This document shows positions 1 to 11,114 of a DNA stretch of 64,000 nucleotides, piece by piece. Source of the DNA: Haematococcus lacustris (Eukaryota; Chlorophyta; Chlorophyceae; Chlamydomonadales; Haematococcaceae); contig JASKMD010000030.1 in NCBI GenBank assembly GCA_030144725.1, positions 2,232,045 through 2,296,044 on the forward strand, given 5' to 3'. The notes below the pieces were generated by a model. The model was not told the DNA's origin. It saw only the letters and a program-made list of their open reading frames with translations, and made no database searches. The position numbers were made by a program, and so were the translations under genes. Within the stretch, counting starts at the first letter, position 1, and the number at the start of each line of letters is the position of its first letter.

Positions 1-365
1 GTGCTGGCAATATCGTGCACAGTGTGTGTTGGTCAGTTTGCCAAAGCACACCTCATCATGCAACAAATCGGGATGGAACCACATCAACAATGCATAACAC
101 TCTTCGTCATCATACACCTCCTTCACAGTGTCTTGAAACATGGGCATGGGCTGAAGTGGGGTAGTGGTGTCAGGCTTTATGCATGGCAGGCATGGCACAC
201 TCATGCACGTGCTGCATGCACAAGCAGCCATGGCCCATTGTGCTCCTTGAGGCTCATCCAACCTGCACAGCAGGAGCAGCAGCAACAGCAAGGCAGCTGG
301 GGTGGATGTCTAGCTATGGCTGGTGACAAGCAAGATGGTAGTAGTAGTAGTAGTTGGGGCAACAC

Positions 366-2677
366 TCACTTTGCAGGTTGGGAAGGTAGTTGCTGCTCCT
401 GCTCATCGGCCACTGGCAGCATGGCAAATCTGTTGCTGGTCGTCAGCAACACTGTGGGGGCTGCGCTGTGCACACGCTTCGCTGCGGCTGAAGTCTGCGC
501 GGCTGGCTGCCATGCGCGCTCTTTAGCGGGGGTGTAATGCTCACACAGTCCTCCCACAAAGGCCATCCAACACGTGGCAGCGGGGGTGTTGTTAAACACT
601 TGGTGGCTCCACCACACCTCTGCACCCCCAGTGAGACGACCAGCAGCGTAGGGGACCCACAGATCCCCAGGCATGCCCCATGCGCTGAAGTACTCCGTCA
701 ATGACCTCCCCCAGGCCCTCACAGCCAATCCACTGGCTGTGCCCCCATGCAGGGGTGGTGGTGGCAGGTAAGAAGGGCTGGAGGGCGGTGGCTGTTTTGG
801 GTTGGATTGAGCTTGCTGCGCTGGCCTGGGCTGAGGGGGAGGGGGAGCGGTTGCCAGCAGCAGGCTTTGATGGGCACCCACCACCTCTGAGTAGGGCAGC
901 CCTGGAATGCGCAATGCATGGGCCACATTATGGAGCCTGCACATGCACACAAGCATCCCAGGTGTGGTGTGGTGTGGTGTGGTGTGGTGTGGTGTGGTGT
1001 GGTGTGGTGTGGTGTGGTGTGGTGTGGTGTGGTGTGGTGTGGTGTGGTGTGGTGTGGTGTGGTGTGGTGTGGGTTATGAAAGGTGTGGTTGTGCTTGCTT
1101 GGGAGGGCATGCAAGGGAACTGCGTACCTTGGCATGGGCGCTAGTGTTGTGTCCTGGCGTGGGCGCTTGAAGATGGATGACCTGAGGGACCCAGGGACCT
1201 GGGGAGAGCATGTAGAATGGTCTGGGAGGGGGTGGTGGGTGCTGACAGCCTGCTGGACTGCCGCCTCTTGCAGCTGCTTCTCCACCTGCTGCTGCTTTAG
1301 TAGCAGGTCTGCCTGCTGCTGCTGCAACAGGTGTTGCTGTGCAGCCAGCTGCTGCTGCACCTGGCGTTGCAATTCAGCCCCACTTTGTGCCTCGAGCTGT
1401 TGCTGCAGCCTGTTAAGCTGCTGCTGCAACTGCACCTGGTGGTGTTGCTGAGCCACCTGCTGCTCCCTCTGCTGCAGGTCCGCCTGTTGCTGCTGCACCT
1501 GGTGCTTCTGCTGAGCCACCTGTTGCTCCCTCAGCTGCAGTTCCGCCTGCTGCTGCTGCACCTGTTGCTGCTGTTGAGCCACCTGCTGCTCCCTCAGCTG
1601 CAGGTCCGCCTGTTGCTGCTGCACCTGGTGCTTCTGCTGAGCCACCTGTTGCTCCCTCAGCTGCAGTTCCGCCTGCTGCTGCTGCACCTGTTGCTGCTGT
1701 TGAGCCACCTGCTGCTCCCTCAGCTGCAGGTCCGCCTGCTGCTGCTGCACCTGTTGCTGCTGTTGAGCCACCTGCTGCTCCCTATGCTGCATGTCTGCCT
1801 GCTGCTGCTGCAGCTGGTGTTGCTGCTCAGCCAACTGCTGCTCCCTCAGGTGCATGTCTGCCTGCTGCTGCTGCAGCTGCTGTTGCTGCTCAGCCACCTG
1901 CTGCTCCTTACGTTGAAGTTCCTCCTGCAGGAGGTCCTGCAGCTGTTGCTGTAGATGTTGCAAGCGTTGGGTGTCAGTAGCTTGTTGCTCCCTCTGCTGC
2001 AGTTCAGGCTGCAGCTGGTGCAACTGTGCCTCATAAGCACCAGCATCAGCCTGTGCCTGGGCCTCAGCCTCGTAAGCACCAGCATCAGCCTCATCAGCAC
2101 CAGCCTCATCAGCACCAGCCTCATCAGCACCAGCATCAGCCTGTGCCAGGGCCTGAGCCTCAGCAGCACCAGCCTGGGCCTTGGCCTCAGCCTCAGCAGC
2201 ACCAGCCTGGGCCTTGGCTTCAGCCTCAGCAGCCCTGCGCTGTGCCATAACCTCCCTCGCTTTTTGCGCACCGGCACATCTAGCCATCACCCCCCTTTTC
2301 TTGGTAACCATGGCGTTTACAGGCCTGCACAACGGCAAACACTTCTCACAGCTCAGTGTCTGCATGTTTTTCACTAATTCTTGCCGTTCGTGGTTGCTCA
2401 GAAGCCACAAGCACCAGTAATCAGGAACTCTAGTGCAACCTAAAAATGGCTGCAACATGTGGACTGAACCTGTTTTCAGCGACAATCCGCAATCGCGGTC
2501 ACGCTCCCAACCCAAAATGCCATCGACCTGCGGAGGCGCCGTTTGATGACAAAAGGTGACACTTTGGAGCGGGGGGCAAGGAAGCAGGCCGGGAAGCAGC
2601 AGGTGAGCTTGGGAGTGGGTCTCGATTCGTGCTAGGACGTTGCAGCACTGATGCGTGCTAACCTGAAAAGTTGGCAT
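366..2677 (-). CDS. Gag-like protein with Gln-rich coiled coil and retrotransposon gag domain
   Basis: I assemble two exons, complement(1128..2677) and complement(366..936), which join in phase across a 191-bp intron. Exon 1 encodes an Ala/Glu/Gln stretch and then about ten copies of a heptad-like repeat (LREQQVAQQQQQVQQQQAD type), a long predicted coiled coil. Exon 2 encodes a Pro-rich linker followed at 513-692 by a segment with the signature of the Ty3-type retrotransposon gag domain: YFSAWGMPGDLW, then YAAGRLTGGAEVWW, then a W-FV-L-E-HYTP-ER core. The reading frame stops at 366 without protease or polymerase. The first ATG at 2677 was chosen because it is the longest opening; MVTKKRG further in is an alternative. 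It may be the gag remnant of an LTR element or a domesticated gag gene. No LTRs were found nearby. Confidence 0.55.
961..1072. repeat. Pentanucleotide microsatellite (GGTGT)n
   Basis: About 22 perfect copies of a TGGTG/GGTGT unit. It lies wholly inside the inferred intron (937-1127) of the Gag-like gene, so the His/Thr/Pro repeats seen when translating through it are probably not protein. Confidence 0.95.
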
Positions 2678-2679
2678 GT

Positions 2680-3835
2680 CCAGTCAGGATGCGCCATTCA
2701 CGCCGCTCTGGGTCAAGGCTGCCTAATGCCGTCGCTAAATGTGTCTGCGACGCTCCAGAACACGTCGCGTGTTGGGGGCCAGCCACCCGGCAAACCGCTG
2801 GGGCTGGCTGCACTCTATTCGGGCCATTACTAGCTCATCGCACAAATCGGCGGCCTCATCCGTGCAGAAATGAGTAAGAAAGTTATCTCTTGAGCCATGG
2901 GGGTGCAGCCAATGGCGGGGGTGACCACATGGGCATGGTCGCTAGAGCATGACCCGGTTTGTTAAACAATGTTTAACAAAGTTTAACAAAGGGAGAATGT
3001 TTAACAAATGTTTAACACGACCGCCAGGTCGCGCTCCGCAGCCGCGATGGAAGGCGAAGCAACCGCGACCCCAATGTTCGAACCAATGCACACACGCAGC
3101 CTTCCCGCGAACCAAAGCTACACGCAGAGCTACAGTGCTCGGCTGATGTTTCACTATGATGTAACTGTGCTTGTAGCAGGCCATGGCTGGTCGGCTGTAG
3201 CTTTGGGGGTTGGCTGTAGCTCTGGGGGCGATCATTTCATATGGTATGGGAATAAGGACGCAATTGTCCCGTTAGCTGGGATGGTGGCAGGTATGATGGC
3301 GTGAAGCATCGCAGGCGCAAGTGCACAAAGTGCGCCGTGCAAGTCAGTCGTGCAAGTCAGTGCAGTTGTGCAAGTCAGGCTGCGGGGCTTATCAGGCTAA
3401 CTAGTCAAGCACTCTCCGCACTAGCGGGACTAGCTAAGTGTGCCCCGGGGGGCTACAGCTCTCTATGGCGCGACGCGAGGCACATTACAACATCAGCATT
3501 AACTAAGGTCAACAAGCTAGTCAAGCTTGTGTGCTTGTTATGCTAAAAATCAGGTGTCGAAAATTGCTGCAACAAAAGTAAGCGCGGCTTACTCAGCGGC
3601 TTGCTTAGCCGCTCGGAGGCAAAGCCCACTCAATGAAGCCTATTGCCTGGCTCTTTAGATGTCGGGAGCGTACTGTGTTGCATATTCGTGCATACTGTGT
3701 GCCGGAAGACCTCTACCAAACCCCCATCGCACTCCGGGTCGTCAGGGTGTTAGGCTCAAGGCGTTAACGTTACGTTAAACATTTGTTAAACCACGTTAAC
3801 AGGCCCAAACATCAGGATGTTAACGTTAACAGTCG
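2680..3835. other. Intergenic, no supported gene
   Basis: No convincing coding exon was seen. Two AT-richer patches carry repeated GTTTAACAAA/GTTAAC words (2,955-3,020 and 3,763-3,825), the second including the palindrome GTTAACGTTAAC. Nothing else is recognisable. Confidence 0.5.
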
Positions 3836-3837
3836 TG

Positions 3838-4190
3838 CCCTAATGGTCGCCTACCACCTACAGCATTGCCTGACCCCGGAGGGCTATTATGATCTAGATT
3901 TGGCATGAGAAACAGCTGATAACAGCTCCAAGGGGGGCACACATTACTGTGCCACAGCAGGCTGCTGCTGCTGCTGCTGCTGGGACTTGGGTGGCTTGTC
4001 TCGCACCCGCTAGTACCCATCCTCAGGAACTCCTTGCCCTTGGTTGGCAACTCTCCCTGCTCTGGCCACCAGCACAGCTCCAGCGGGCGCCACTAGGCCA
4101 CCCCAATGCGCTGCATGTACAGCGCTGCATTGCCGTCCCTGTCTCAACACCTGCCTGGCTGTGGGGCAGGCTTTGCCTTGGTGGTTGCGG
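3838..4190 (-). mobile_element. Short Fanzor-derived element, A-like, degenerate
   Basis: On the minus strand this is the 3' end of a short Fanzor element. A damaged RuvC-III block (DRDGNAALYMQRIG) lies near 4,100-4,140. It is followed by the KGKE..RVRDKPPK type tail, a Gln-rich end and the conserved non-coding tail with GCTGATAACAGC, CATGCC-like and GGTCAGGCAAT words. A stop interrupts the block just before the DRD. It abuts the oppositely oriented element at 4,225-4,612, forming a head-to-head pair with both tails outward. Confidence 0.7.
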
Positions 4191-4224
4191 TTGGCAGAGG
4201 AAGGCAGTTTGTTAGGGCTAGTGT

Positions 4225-4612
4225 GGGGGCTGAATCCAAAAGCTGCCAGCCAAGGGCAAGGAGTACCCTGGCCTGGGCGACAAGCGGGTGCGAGACAAGC
4301 CCCCCAAGGCCCAGGAGCAGCAGCAGCAGCCTGCTGAGGCACAGTAATGTGTCCCCCCCCTTCTTGAGCTGTCATCAGCTTACAATTAGTGCATGTTTTG
4401 TCATGCCAACTCTACACGTTGCCCTAACGGGTCAGGCAATAGTGTAGGTGGTAGGCGGCTCATGTGCCATGTGCACTGGGTTTACTCCACACAGCCCAAT
4501 AACACTGTTTGAGTCGAATCTAGTTAGTGGCTGCTAGTGGCTGCTAGTGGCTGCTAGTAGGTACTTCTGATCCGGCTCAAATGGAGGCCCTAGTGAGGGA
4601 CAAGAGGGCTGG
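4225..4612 (+). mobile_element. Short Fanzor-derived element, family B, 5'-truncated
   Basis: Only the last about 33 codons remain (KGKEYPGLG, then [16 protein letters not shown], ending PAEAQ-stop at 4345-4347); the RuvC-III motif is lost at the junction with the left element. The family-B tail follows: hairpin AGCTGTCATCAGCT, hairpin GCATG-TTTTGT-CATGC, GGTCAGGCAATAGTGTAGG, several copies of GTGGCTGCTA and the terminal CCCTAGTGAGGGACAAGAGGG-like end near 4,590-4,610. Confidence 0.8.
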
Positions 4613-4889
4613 GGACACATCATCGAACTGTGGAGCAGTGTAGATGGTTCCCCATAATGCAACACAGCTTACGCCGTAAGTTACGCCGTAAGTTACAGCC
4701 CGATGATTCCTGTTAAACACATCAAGCCCCTGGCACGGGACTGCTTGTCCTTGCTGAACCTGCAACGACATAGGTCAATGCTGCACCTTGCTGCACCTGC
4801 AATGACATAGGTCAATGCTCATTTGTAAAAATACATACCAATGCTGACGTGCAGCAAAGTCAATGTGCTGGAGTGCAATTTACATACCA

Positions 4890-5873
4890 ATGTTGACGTG
4901 CAGCAAAACAGCGCTGCGCAGCGTGGGTGCCAGGCGGGCATCGCGTCACGCATCTAGGTGCACCGCATCGGCTTTTAATGTCCAACGAGCTCTGGCCACC
5001 GGAGTCGCCCTGTGGATGTCGTTTGCGCCTGCTTCCATAGCGGAGGCACCAAGCACATTCTATGATGAGCTGCAAGGGCAGTTGACCACCCTTGACCTAC
5101 CCGCTAGCCCAGACGATGCCACATTTGAAACGCAAACATCAGCCAGCCTGCAAGACATGCTGGGAGCAGCAGAACGGCTGAGTAAAAGCACAGGCAAGCT
5201 GCTGAGCCTGAGTTCTCAGGACCCTATGGCCATGGTGCCTCAATCTCAGGTGAGCCAAGGCCAACAAGCAGGATGCCAGTACAGCTTATGACCAGGTGTA
5301 TCTTACAACACATTCTTTCTGTTTTCTACAGATGGTTGAGGTTGCCAACCGAATGAAACAAGATGCGCTTGCGCTGGCTGAGGTAAGCTCAGCTGGGCGG
5401 CCCAGCCTCAATGTGGCCAGTCTCAATGTGGCCAGTCTGCGTGAAAAATACACGGTTGTGTGAAAATAAGTGCTGGTCACTGGGCACCTCATCAAAAGTA
5501 ACATCATGTCCAAACAGCAGGCCCTTGTTGCAGGCCTCCTGTTGCAGCCTGTTGCAGCCCAGTCTGCAGCCAGTGGCACTGCCTCACCCGGCCAGTCTGC
5601 AGCCAGTGGCACTGCCTGACCCGACTCTGGCTCCTGCAAGTAACACTTGCCACAGCAGCCAGGTTACACCCCACATCTCTTATTCTCTGTGAGTGTCAAC
5701 ACTGCTGCTCTCAGAGGGCAGAAAGGCTGGCCAGCGTGGAACGGGTTTCAGAAGCTGACCGGAAGTTGGCATTGGACATCCACGAGGCAGCCAAGCTTGT
5801 GAGCCAGATCTCTGGAGATCTGGCGAGGCAGGAGCAGCAGAAGCTGGTGTCCACCGGGACTCAGGCCTCATGA
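4890..5873 (+). CDS. Small coiled-coil protein with plastid/thylakoid-lumen leader
   Basis: Three exons, 4890-5249, 5332-5382 and 5715-5873, join in phase to give 189 residues. Residues 1-35 are Ser/Arg/Ala-rich without acids, like a chloroplast transit peptide. They are followed by a hydrophobic stretch (ALATGVALWMSFAPASIAEA) ending in an A-x-A-type processing site, as in lumenal proteins. The mature part is acidic and helical, with a heptad-rich C-terminus (RLASVERVSEADRKLALDIH). No named family is recognised; the lumen location is inferred from the leader. An in-frame ATG at 4863 exists, but it adds residues unlike a transit peptide. The 332-bp second intron holds a 24-bp sequence (5,443-5,467) found inverted at 38,025-38,050. 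Confidence 0.72.
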
Positions 5874-6015
5874 AGGCGCTCTGGCGACCAGTTGACCTGG
5901 CCGGCCTGCCCGACCAGCGCTCGATGCATGATGCTGTGTAGTCGGGCTGGGGCTGTGCTCGCTGAGCTGCCAATGCCAGGCAGACTAGGCAGTACCTGGT
6001 GACAGCCATATTGTC

Positions 6016-6180
6016 CCTCACTTGGGCCACCATTTGAGCCGGATCAGAAGTACCTACTAGCAGCCACTATCAGCCACTAGCAGCCACTAACTAGATCCGA
6101 CTCAAACAGTGTGGCTGTGTGGAGTGTTGAGCCTACCACCTACACTATTGCCTGGTACCTGGTACCTGGTGACAGCCACA
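6016..6180 (-). mobile_element. Solo family-B Fanzor-element tail
   Basis: The sequence matches, in inverse orientation, the terminal part of family-B elements: TGTCCCTCAC, ATTTGAGCCGGATCAGAAG, repeated TAGCAGCCAC units and ACTCAAACAGTGTGGCTGTG, then TACCACCTACACTATTGCCTG. The coding part and the hairpins are missing. Confidence 0.75.
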
Positions 6181-6189
6181 TGCAGAAAT

Positions 6190-7005
6190 CAGCATGCTGG
6201 GATTTGTGGTCCACGGCAATGAAGGTCCAAGTGAAGGTCAAGGCGCCAGGATGTGTGAGAGCAGGAGGTCACGGTAGGGCAACAGCTAGCAGTCCTGAAA
6301 GGATGGCGCACTAAATGGCAGGGCTTATGCATACTTATTACTGCATCTTGGGGTAGGAGGGCTATGGGGATCAGGTGTTGCCCTTGGAACATGGCCTAAC
6401 CTTGCTTTGTTTACTTCCGGCCTGCTTGGTAGCTCTTGCAATTTCGTGAGCTTGGATGCTGGTGACGATTGCAGTTTGACAGCAGTGTTTTAAGGCACTA
6501 ATGACACAACCCCAGACGGAGTTAGCCGTGCTGTAAGGATTGTAGATCCAATAGCTAAGCAAGCAGACCACTGTAACTCCGATGTTATGAGAGTGATGTG
6601 GAGGAGTGACACACTGGTATGATCCTGTAGCTGGTGTTCTGTGAGCTTCGTGCTGTGTGACCTCCCATACTGCTGTTCCTGCCAGCGCAGGTCCTCGTAC
6701 GCATCAAGGAAAGCACGCTTTGTGGTCCACGGCAATGAAGGCGCGAGTGAGAGTCAAGGTGCTGTGAGGAAATAGCTGACTGTCGGACGACTTCGTCCGA
6801 CTGTCATGCAGTCGTGTATGCATGATGCAGCATCGGCTCCTGGACCTACTCCTAGGCAAGCCTCCCTGGGCCCCACAGACCTCACCCTCTCCACACTAAC
6901 TGACTACCGTACTGATACTGACTACGGTACCTTCTGCACTGTGTTGGACTGACTGACTACCTTCATCACGCATAACCCAGTCTTACCACTAGAGCCAGCA
7001 GCACC
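6190..7005. other. Intergenic, with short local repeats and one hairpin
   Basis: A roughly 40-bp sequence containing GTCCACGGCAATGAAGG occurs twice (about 6,206 and 6,722). A near-perfect hairpin (GTCGGACGA-CT-TCGTCCGAC) sits at 6782-6801. Sequences around 6,890-6,960 are built of TGACTAC/TACGGTA words. No gene was recognised. Confidence 0.5.
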
Positions 7006-7500
7006 TCGTCCCTCACCTACATTGGGATCGGACCACTAGGGACCAGTCAGGTCGGTGTTTGGCTGTGAAGAGTGATGTTCACATGCACATGGCATGGGTG
7101 CCTACCACCTACACTATTGCCTGACCCCTGTGACAAGACTGTAGTCTAGACTTTGCATGAGGATTATGCGCTAATCGTGAGCTGATGACAGCTCAAAGGG
7201 GGGACACAATACTGTGCCGCAACAGACTGCTGTTGCGCCGCCTTGTGTGGCCTGGCCTCGCAGCCGCTCGTACCCCAGGCCTGGGTACTCCTTGCCCTTG
7301 GCTGGCAGAGATGGCTGATCACCAGCACAGCTCTAACTGGCGCCACCTGCTCTCCCCCATGCTCTGCATGTTCAGCGCTGCATTGCAGTCCCTGTCCAGC
7401 CACCTGCCTGGCTGTGGTGCTGGTTTGGCTTTGGCTTTGGCAGCCTTGCCCTTGCCCTTGGCGGGCTGGGTGGGCTTGGCTGGCGGGGGAGTGGTTTTTG
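7006..7500 (-). mobile_element. Short Fanzor-derived element, family C
   Basis: The minus strand carries a Lys/Pro-rich linker, [18 protein letters not shown] and a diverged C-terminal tail (about 7,200-7,460), then the conserved non-coding tail: AGCTGTCATCAGCT, a GCAT-AATCCT-ATGC version of the second hairpin, and GGTCAGGCAATAGTGTAGG. The outer end is CCTCGTCCCTCAC at 7,006, where TAGGGC is missing relative to the copies at 30.9 and 59.9 kb. The reading frame is broken. Confidence 0.78.
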
Positions 7501-7587
7501 ATATCGTTAACCTCAGTCTTGAGTATTAGTGAGTTTAAGAGTCTAGTGTAATGGATCTCACTATCTCCCCACTTTCCCTCAGACTGC

Positions 7588-7672
7588 GGATGGTAGCAAG
7601 CAATGCGTCATGCGTCATGCGTCATGCGTCCTTCCTAGGCTAGCCCTCTCAAGGGTCCCCAGCAGCAGGCCC
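7588..7672 (+). repeat. Dispersed repeat shared with 14.2 kb
   Basis: GGTAGCAAGCAATGCGTC and, after a short gap, CCTTCCTAGGC..GCCCCCTCAAGGGTCC-type sequence are also present at 14,203-14,350. In this copy GCGTCAT is expanded three times. Confidence 0.6.
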
Positions 7673-7989
7673 TGCACCAGGCACATTTCCCCCCACTGAC
7701 CCAGCCTGCCCTCCCTATACTCCCCCCCCCCTTCCCACACGCAGCTTCCCCCGCATTGCAGCCCCCCCATCCCAGCACACACCTCCAGTGCAGCTAAACA
7801 GCTTTGACCCCAAGCTGCTAACACAGATCAGGGATGCCATGGACCTGCTCCTCACTGCCAGGGTGCTTGAGCACCTGATGCGTGGGCCACACTGCAACAG
7901 CATCAAATCTGACCGGACCGGATTTGCAGGTGGTGGAGGGGATGAAGTGGGTATCCAGCTAGCACTATGGCCGGAAGAGGGGAGTGGCG

Positions 7990-8590
7990 GTTGGGAGAGG
8001 GCTGCTTCAGCCAGGGTGGGTGGAAGGCAGGGGGGTGCAAGAGGGGTTTCGCAAGGTGGTGGAACGGCCTACATTTGTCAGGCATGACAGGCTGGTGCTC
8101 GTGGATGAGTTCCGCACCAGCCGTGTCAGCTCAAGTGTGCACGGCCCCCAGCGTTGTGAGCTGCACCGGCCATGGGACCAGCCCAGGCCAGCAGACTGGG
8201 TACCTCCAGCAGGTCAGGTCAACCACCGCTGTTGCGCCCAGCCTGGAGCCTGCGGCATGCTAAGGATGTGCGGGGCCTGAAGTGGTGCCATGAGGTGCCG
8301 CCCAACCCCCCTCCCCCTCCCCCAGCCCCTGCCTAGGACCCTCCCCCTCCCCCAGCTCAGCCACCCCTCCCCCCCTCCTGGCACGGGCCTATTGTTGCAG
8401 GCCTCCTGTTGCAGGCCTTCTGCTCAGCCCAGTTGCCTGCAAGAGCGTCCCATTCAGGCAGATGCTGGAAGAGGCAATGTGGCTGCTGCCGCGCTCAAAA
8501 AATGCCGCTGTCCAGCCGGCCCAGGGCCACGTCCCACCGAGCTGTGCTGATGGGTTGGCCGCCCAGCCATGCCAGAGCCGGGCAGGATTC
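7990..8590 (+). pseudogene. Fanzor relic with RuvC-II motif
   Basis: A frame around 8,040-8,215 encodes FRKVVERP..RHDRLVLVDEFRTSRVSS, the RuvC-II region with its glutamate. It then continues as DWVPPAGQV and, after a frameshift, RPAWSLRHAKDVRGLKWCHE and a Pro-rich stretch ending in TAG. A separate block at 8,500-8,580 resembles the extreme C-terminus of the long Fanzor copy at 43.3 kb (RCPAGPGPRPTELC, GRPAMPEPGR) but has a stop. RuvC-I and RuvC-III were not found. Confidence 0.72.
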
Positions 8591-8738
8591 TATTTTTGAG
8601 TAGCAAGATGGTTCCAGGGTTCAAAAGCTGGGCTTATAGTCGAAAGGAAGAGGCATTTGTCAAAGACTTGAGATGTGAGCATCAGCTTCTGGGCAGTTTC
8701 TGGGCCTCGGTGGCGCAACCGTCAATCCCCATGCTGAT

Positions 8739-10475
8739 ATGTTTCCGTGTTCTCCCCCATCGTCACTTCCGCTCGTTGTAAGCGTTGCGCTCGCCATGGC
8801 TTGCTACTGGGGGTTCCAAACAACAAGTAATCGTGTGGTATGGGCCATCGTATTTTCTCTGCTTGCTGTCGGCAAGATTCTCGTCATAGGTATGTGCGAT
8901 TGCTTCATTCCTCTCGCGCTCAAAACTCGACTCCTGCATTAAGCAAAATGCCCCATGCAGTTGGAGCAATCGCTGGCTCCACGGGCAACAAATGCTTGGC
9001 ACGGACCCGGGTATGCCCTTAGAGCCCAATGCATATAGCGGTAGATGGCGGCACATGACATTGCCTAGTGTTTGACAGCTGAATGAGTTTTGTTTGTTTG
9101 ACAGCACATGGCTGTCCTGCAGGTTTGCTTGAGAGCATACGACCTGCATGGTTGCCCTGCAGGATTGCTTGAGAGCATACGACAATGATACGCAGTACTG
9201 CATGGACATCATTGACTGTGACTATGTGACGTATGCCAGCCTCATCATCGCTGGAGTTGTACTCTGGATTGTGGGGGCGCTGTGCACCTCATACTTCTGC
9301 TGCTGCTCCAAACCGCACCCTGGCATGGCGAGCGCTGCCACCCAGGTGCCTGACATGCCCTGCCGTTTGAGCCAGGAGCCTAAGCTTGGCCAGCACCGTC
9401 AGTGCCCTGCAGCAGAAATTGCCCCATTTTATCTCTGCGTTTTTGGCCTTGCAGTTTTACTGCCAAACACCACACTACCCTTGCCTGACTGCGCTCCTGT
9501 CATAATGGCCTCTCCCCGCAGCCACCGCTATACAACAGCGCTGTCTCTCCGTACCCAGTGGCGCACCCTGCCGCTCCTCAATACGCTCCTGGGGGCCCCC
9601 CTCCTCAGTATGGGGCGCAGTACCCGCAAGTCGTCCAGGTGCGGCCGCAAGCACTGTGTAGCGACCATGACTCCAAAACACCAACAGAACCTCACTTTGT
9701 TGTGATGAGCCTCTGATGCTGCATTGGTGAGGGATGCTCGCTGTCATTGGCCCCATCGTCATGAGCACACAGTGTCCACCACATGGTGTCAAGCACTGCT
9801 GGAGTGTGGGCTTGCATCATGCAGGCAAGCTGCACCTCACACTTCTGGCATATGCTTGACCACTGGCTGTCTGCTGAGCATGGAGCCTGCACCAAGGCCT
9901 GGGTCACACAGTTCCAGCACACAAGTTGCAGGCTAGTGCAACACCCTGTCAGCCAGCCTTAATGAGGTGCCCAGTGGTCTCCAGTTGTTTGGATTGAGCG
10001 TGCCACCGGTGTGGAATTTTTAGTCGACAAGGGTGAGAGGAGGATGCTACAACATGTTTGTAGTAGCTGAGTGAGATTACCCACAGTCAAACATGTTGTT
10101 CCATGTTGAATGAGTTTTGTTTGCCTGCCCAGCCAGCACCTGTCTTGTGACACGTAACAGCTGCTTTATTGTGTCATACGCTTTAATGACAGCATCAATG
10201 TTGGTCCCCATCCACCATCCAGCATGGTCCCCACTCATCTTGGATTGTGCTATGCTATTAGGGTCATTTGCCAACATGGCAGGAACATGCTAGCCTGCTG
10301 CCAGCTGCTGCTGCCTGGAGCCCCAGCTGGCCGCTGTCTGCAGTCCTTGACCCAGCATAGCGGCTGTGCTAGCACTGCTGCTGTGCAGGCTGTGCCGGTG
10401 TACGGCTACCCTGTGGCGCCACCACAGCCAGGCCAGGAGCTGCCGGGGACCTCCCAAGGCGGCAAGAATGTCTGA
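8739..10475 (+). CDS. Single-pass membrane protein with Cys-rich segment and Pro/Tyr-rich tail
   Basis: Three 3' exons join in phase: 9163-9345, 9522-9638 and 10389-10475. They encode an acidic Cys-containing segment (YCMDIIDCDYVTY), a hydrophobic helix (ASLIIAGVVLWIVGALCTSY), a CCC motif right after it, and a cytosolic-type tail with PPPQYGAQYPQVVQ and YGYPVAPPQPGQELPG, ending GGKNV. An upstream exon at 8739-8889 encodes another hydrophobic stretch (VVWAIVFSLLAVGKILVI), but its splice phase does not match 9163, so an exon is missing or the start is wrong. The PPxY-like tail suggests WW-domain binding; this is inference. The last intron contains a copy of the 'GTAGCTGAGTGAGATTACC' repeat. Confidence 0.6.
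9107..9186 (+). repeat. 40-bp tandem duplication spanning a 3' splice site
   Basis: CATGGnTGnCCTGCAGGnTT and the following TGCTTGAGAGCATACGAC occur twice with a 40-bp period (9107 and 9147). Each copy has its own CTGCAG acceptor. Only the second copy continues into the conserved coding exon. Confidence 0.85.
9963..10128 (+). repeat. Dispersed repeat F, full-length copy
   Basis: GTGCCCAGTGGTCTCCAGTTG through GTAGCTGAGTGAGATTACC to GTTGAATGAGTTTTG. It matches 60,800-60,960, where it is the tail of a Fanzor relic. Partial copies lie at 10,716-10,806 and 20,300-20,401, and the last 18 bp at about 9,079. Confidence 0.8.
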
Positions 10476-10715
10476 CGCTGCAGACTAGCTGCAGTCGACA
10501 TGAGCTATGTGGCACTACTCGTGTGGCCGTAGGGGGATCTATGCCCTTGCCTATCCCAATCCCAATCACAAAGCGCAGGCCCGCATGCATCATTCCTTGA
10601 ATAAATGCTATAAAAGCCGGCAGGTGGAGCATTGCACCTTGCAATGGAGAAGGGCTTGCATCAGACCTTGCTTCAGACATCGATGATCAATTGATCAAGC
10701 CTCACTGCACATGGC

Positions 10716-10806
10716 TCGAAAGTTTGCCAGCTTCAACTTGTTTGGAGTAGCTGAGTGAGATTACCCACAGTCAAACATGTTGTTCCTTGTTGAATGAGTT
10801 TTGTTG
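10716..10806 (+). repeat. Dispersed repeat F, partial copy
   Basis: Carries CTTGTTTGGAGTAGCTGAG, GAGATTACCCACAGTC and TTGTTGAATGAGTTTTGTT. The region 10,480-11,115 around it holds no supported gene. Confidence 0.8.
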
Positions 10807-11114
10807 GCCTGCACATGGCTCGTAGCTCCTTGTTACTCGGGTGCTCAATCTTACATTGTTTTTGCCCAGCTTGCCAAGGGTTGGGTGAGGCCTACGGTAA
10901 CACGCTGGATCTTCTTGGCCAAGCTATCATGCACTCCTTTACATGCTATCTTCGCCATGAGGTCAAAGTCACGGTCCCCAACGAGCCCAGGGTCACGGTC
11001 AAAGGCAGGGTATAACTAACCCATAGCAAGCACAGCCTAGCTTCTTGCTAGCTTCAGGGTCAAAACCCTCTTGCGCTTCTTACGCTATAGCTACGACAGG
11101 CTTACAGCCCTCTT

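Noticed and set aside
1331..1954. Leu-rich 200-codon frame on the plus strand
   Set aside because: It is the antisense of the CAG-rich heptad repeat in the Gag-like gene; the minus strand gives the coherent coiled coil and phased splicing.
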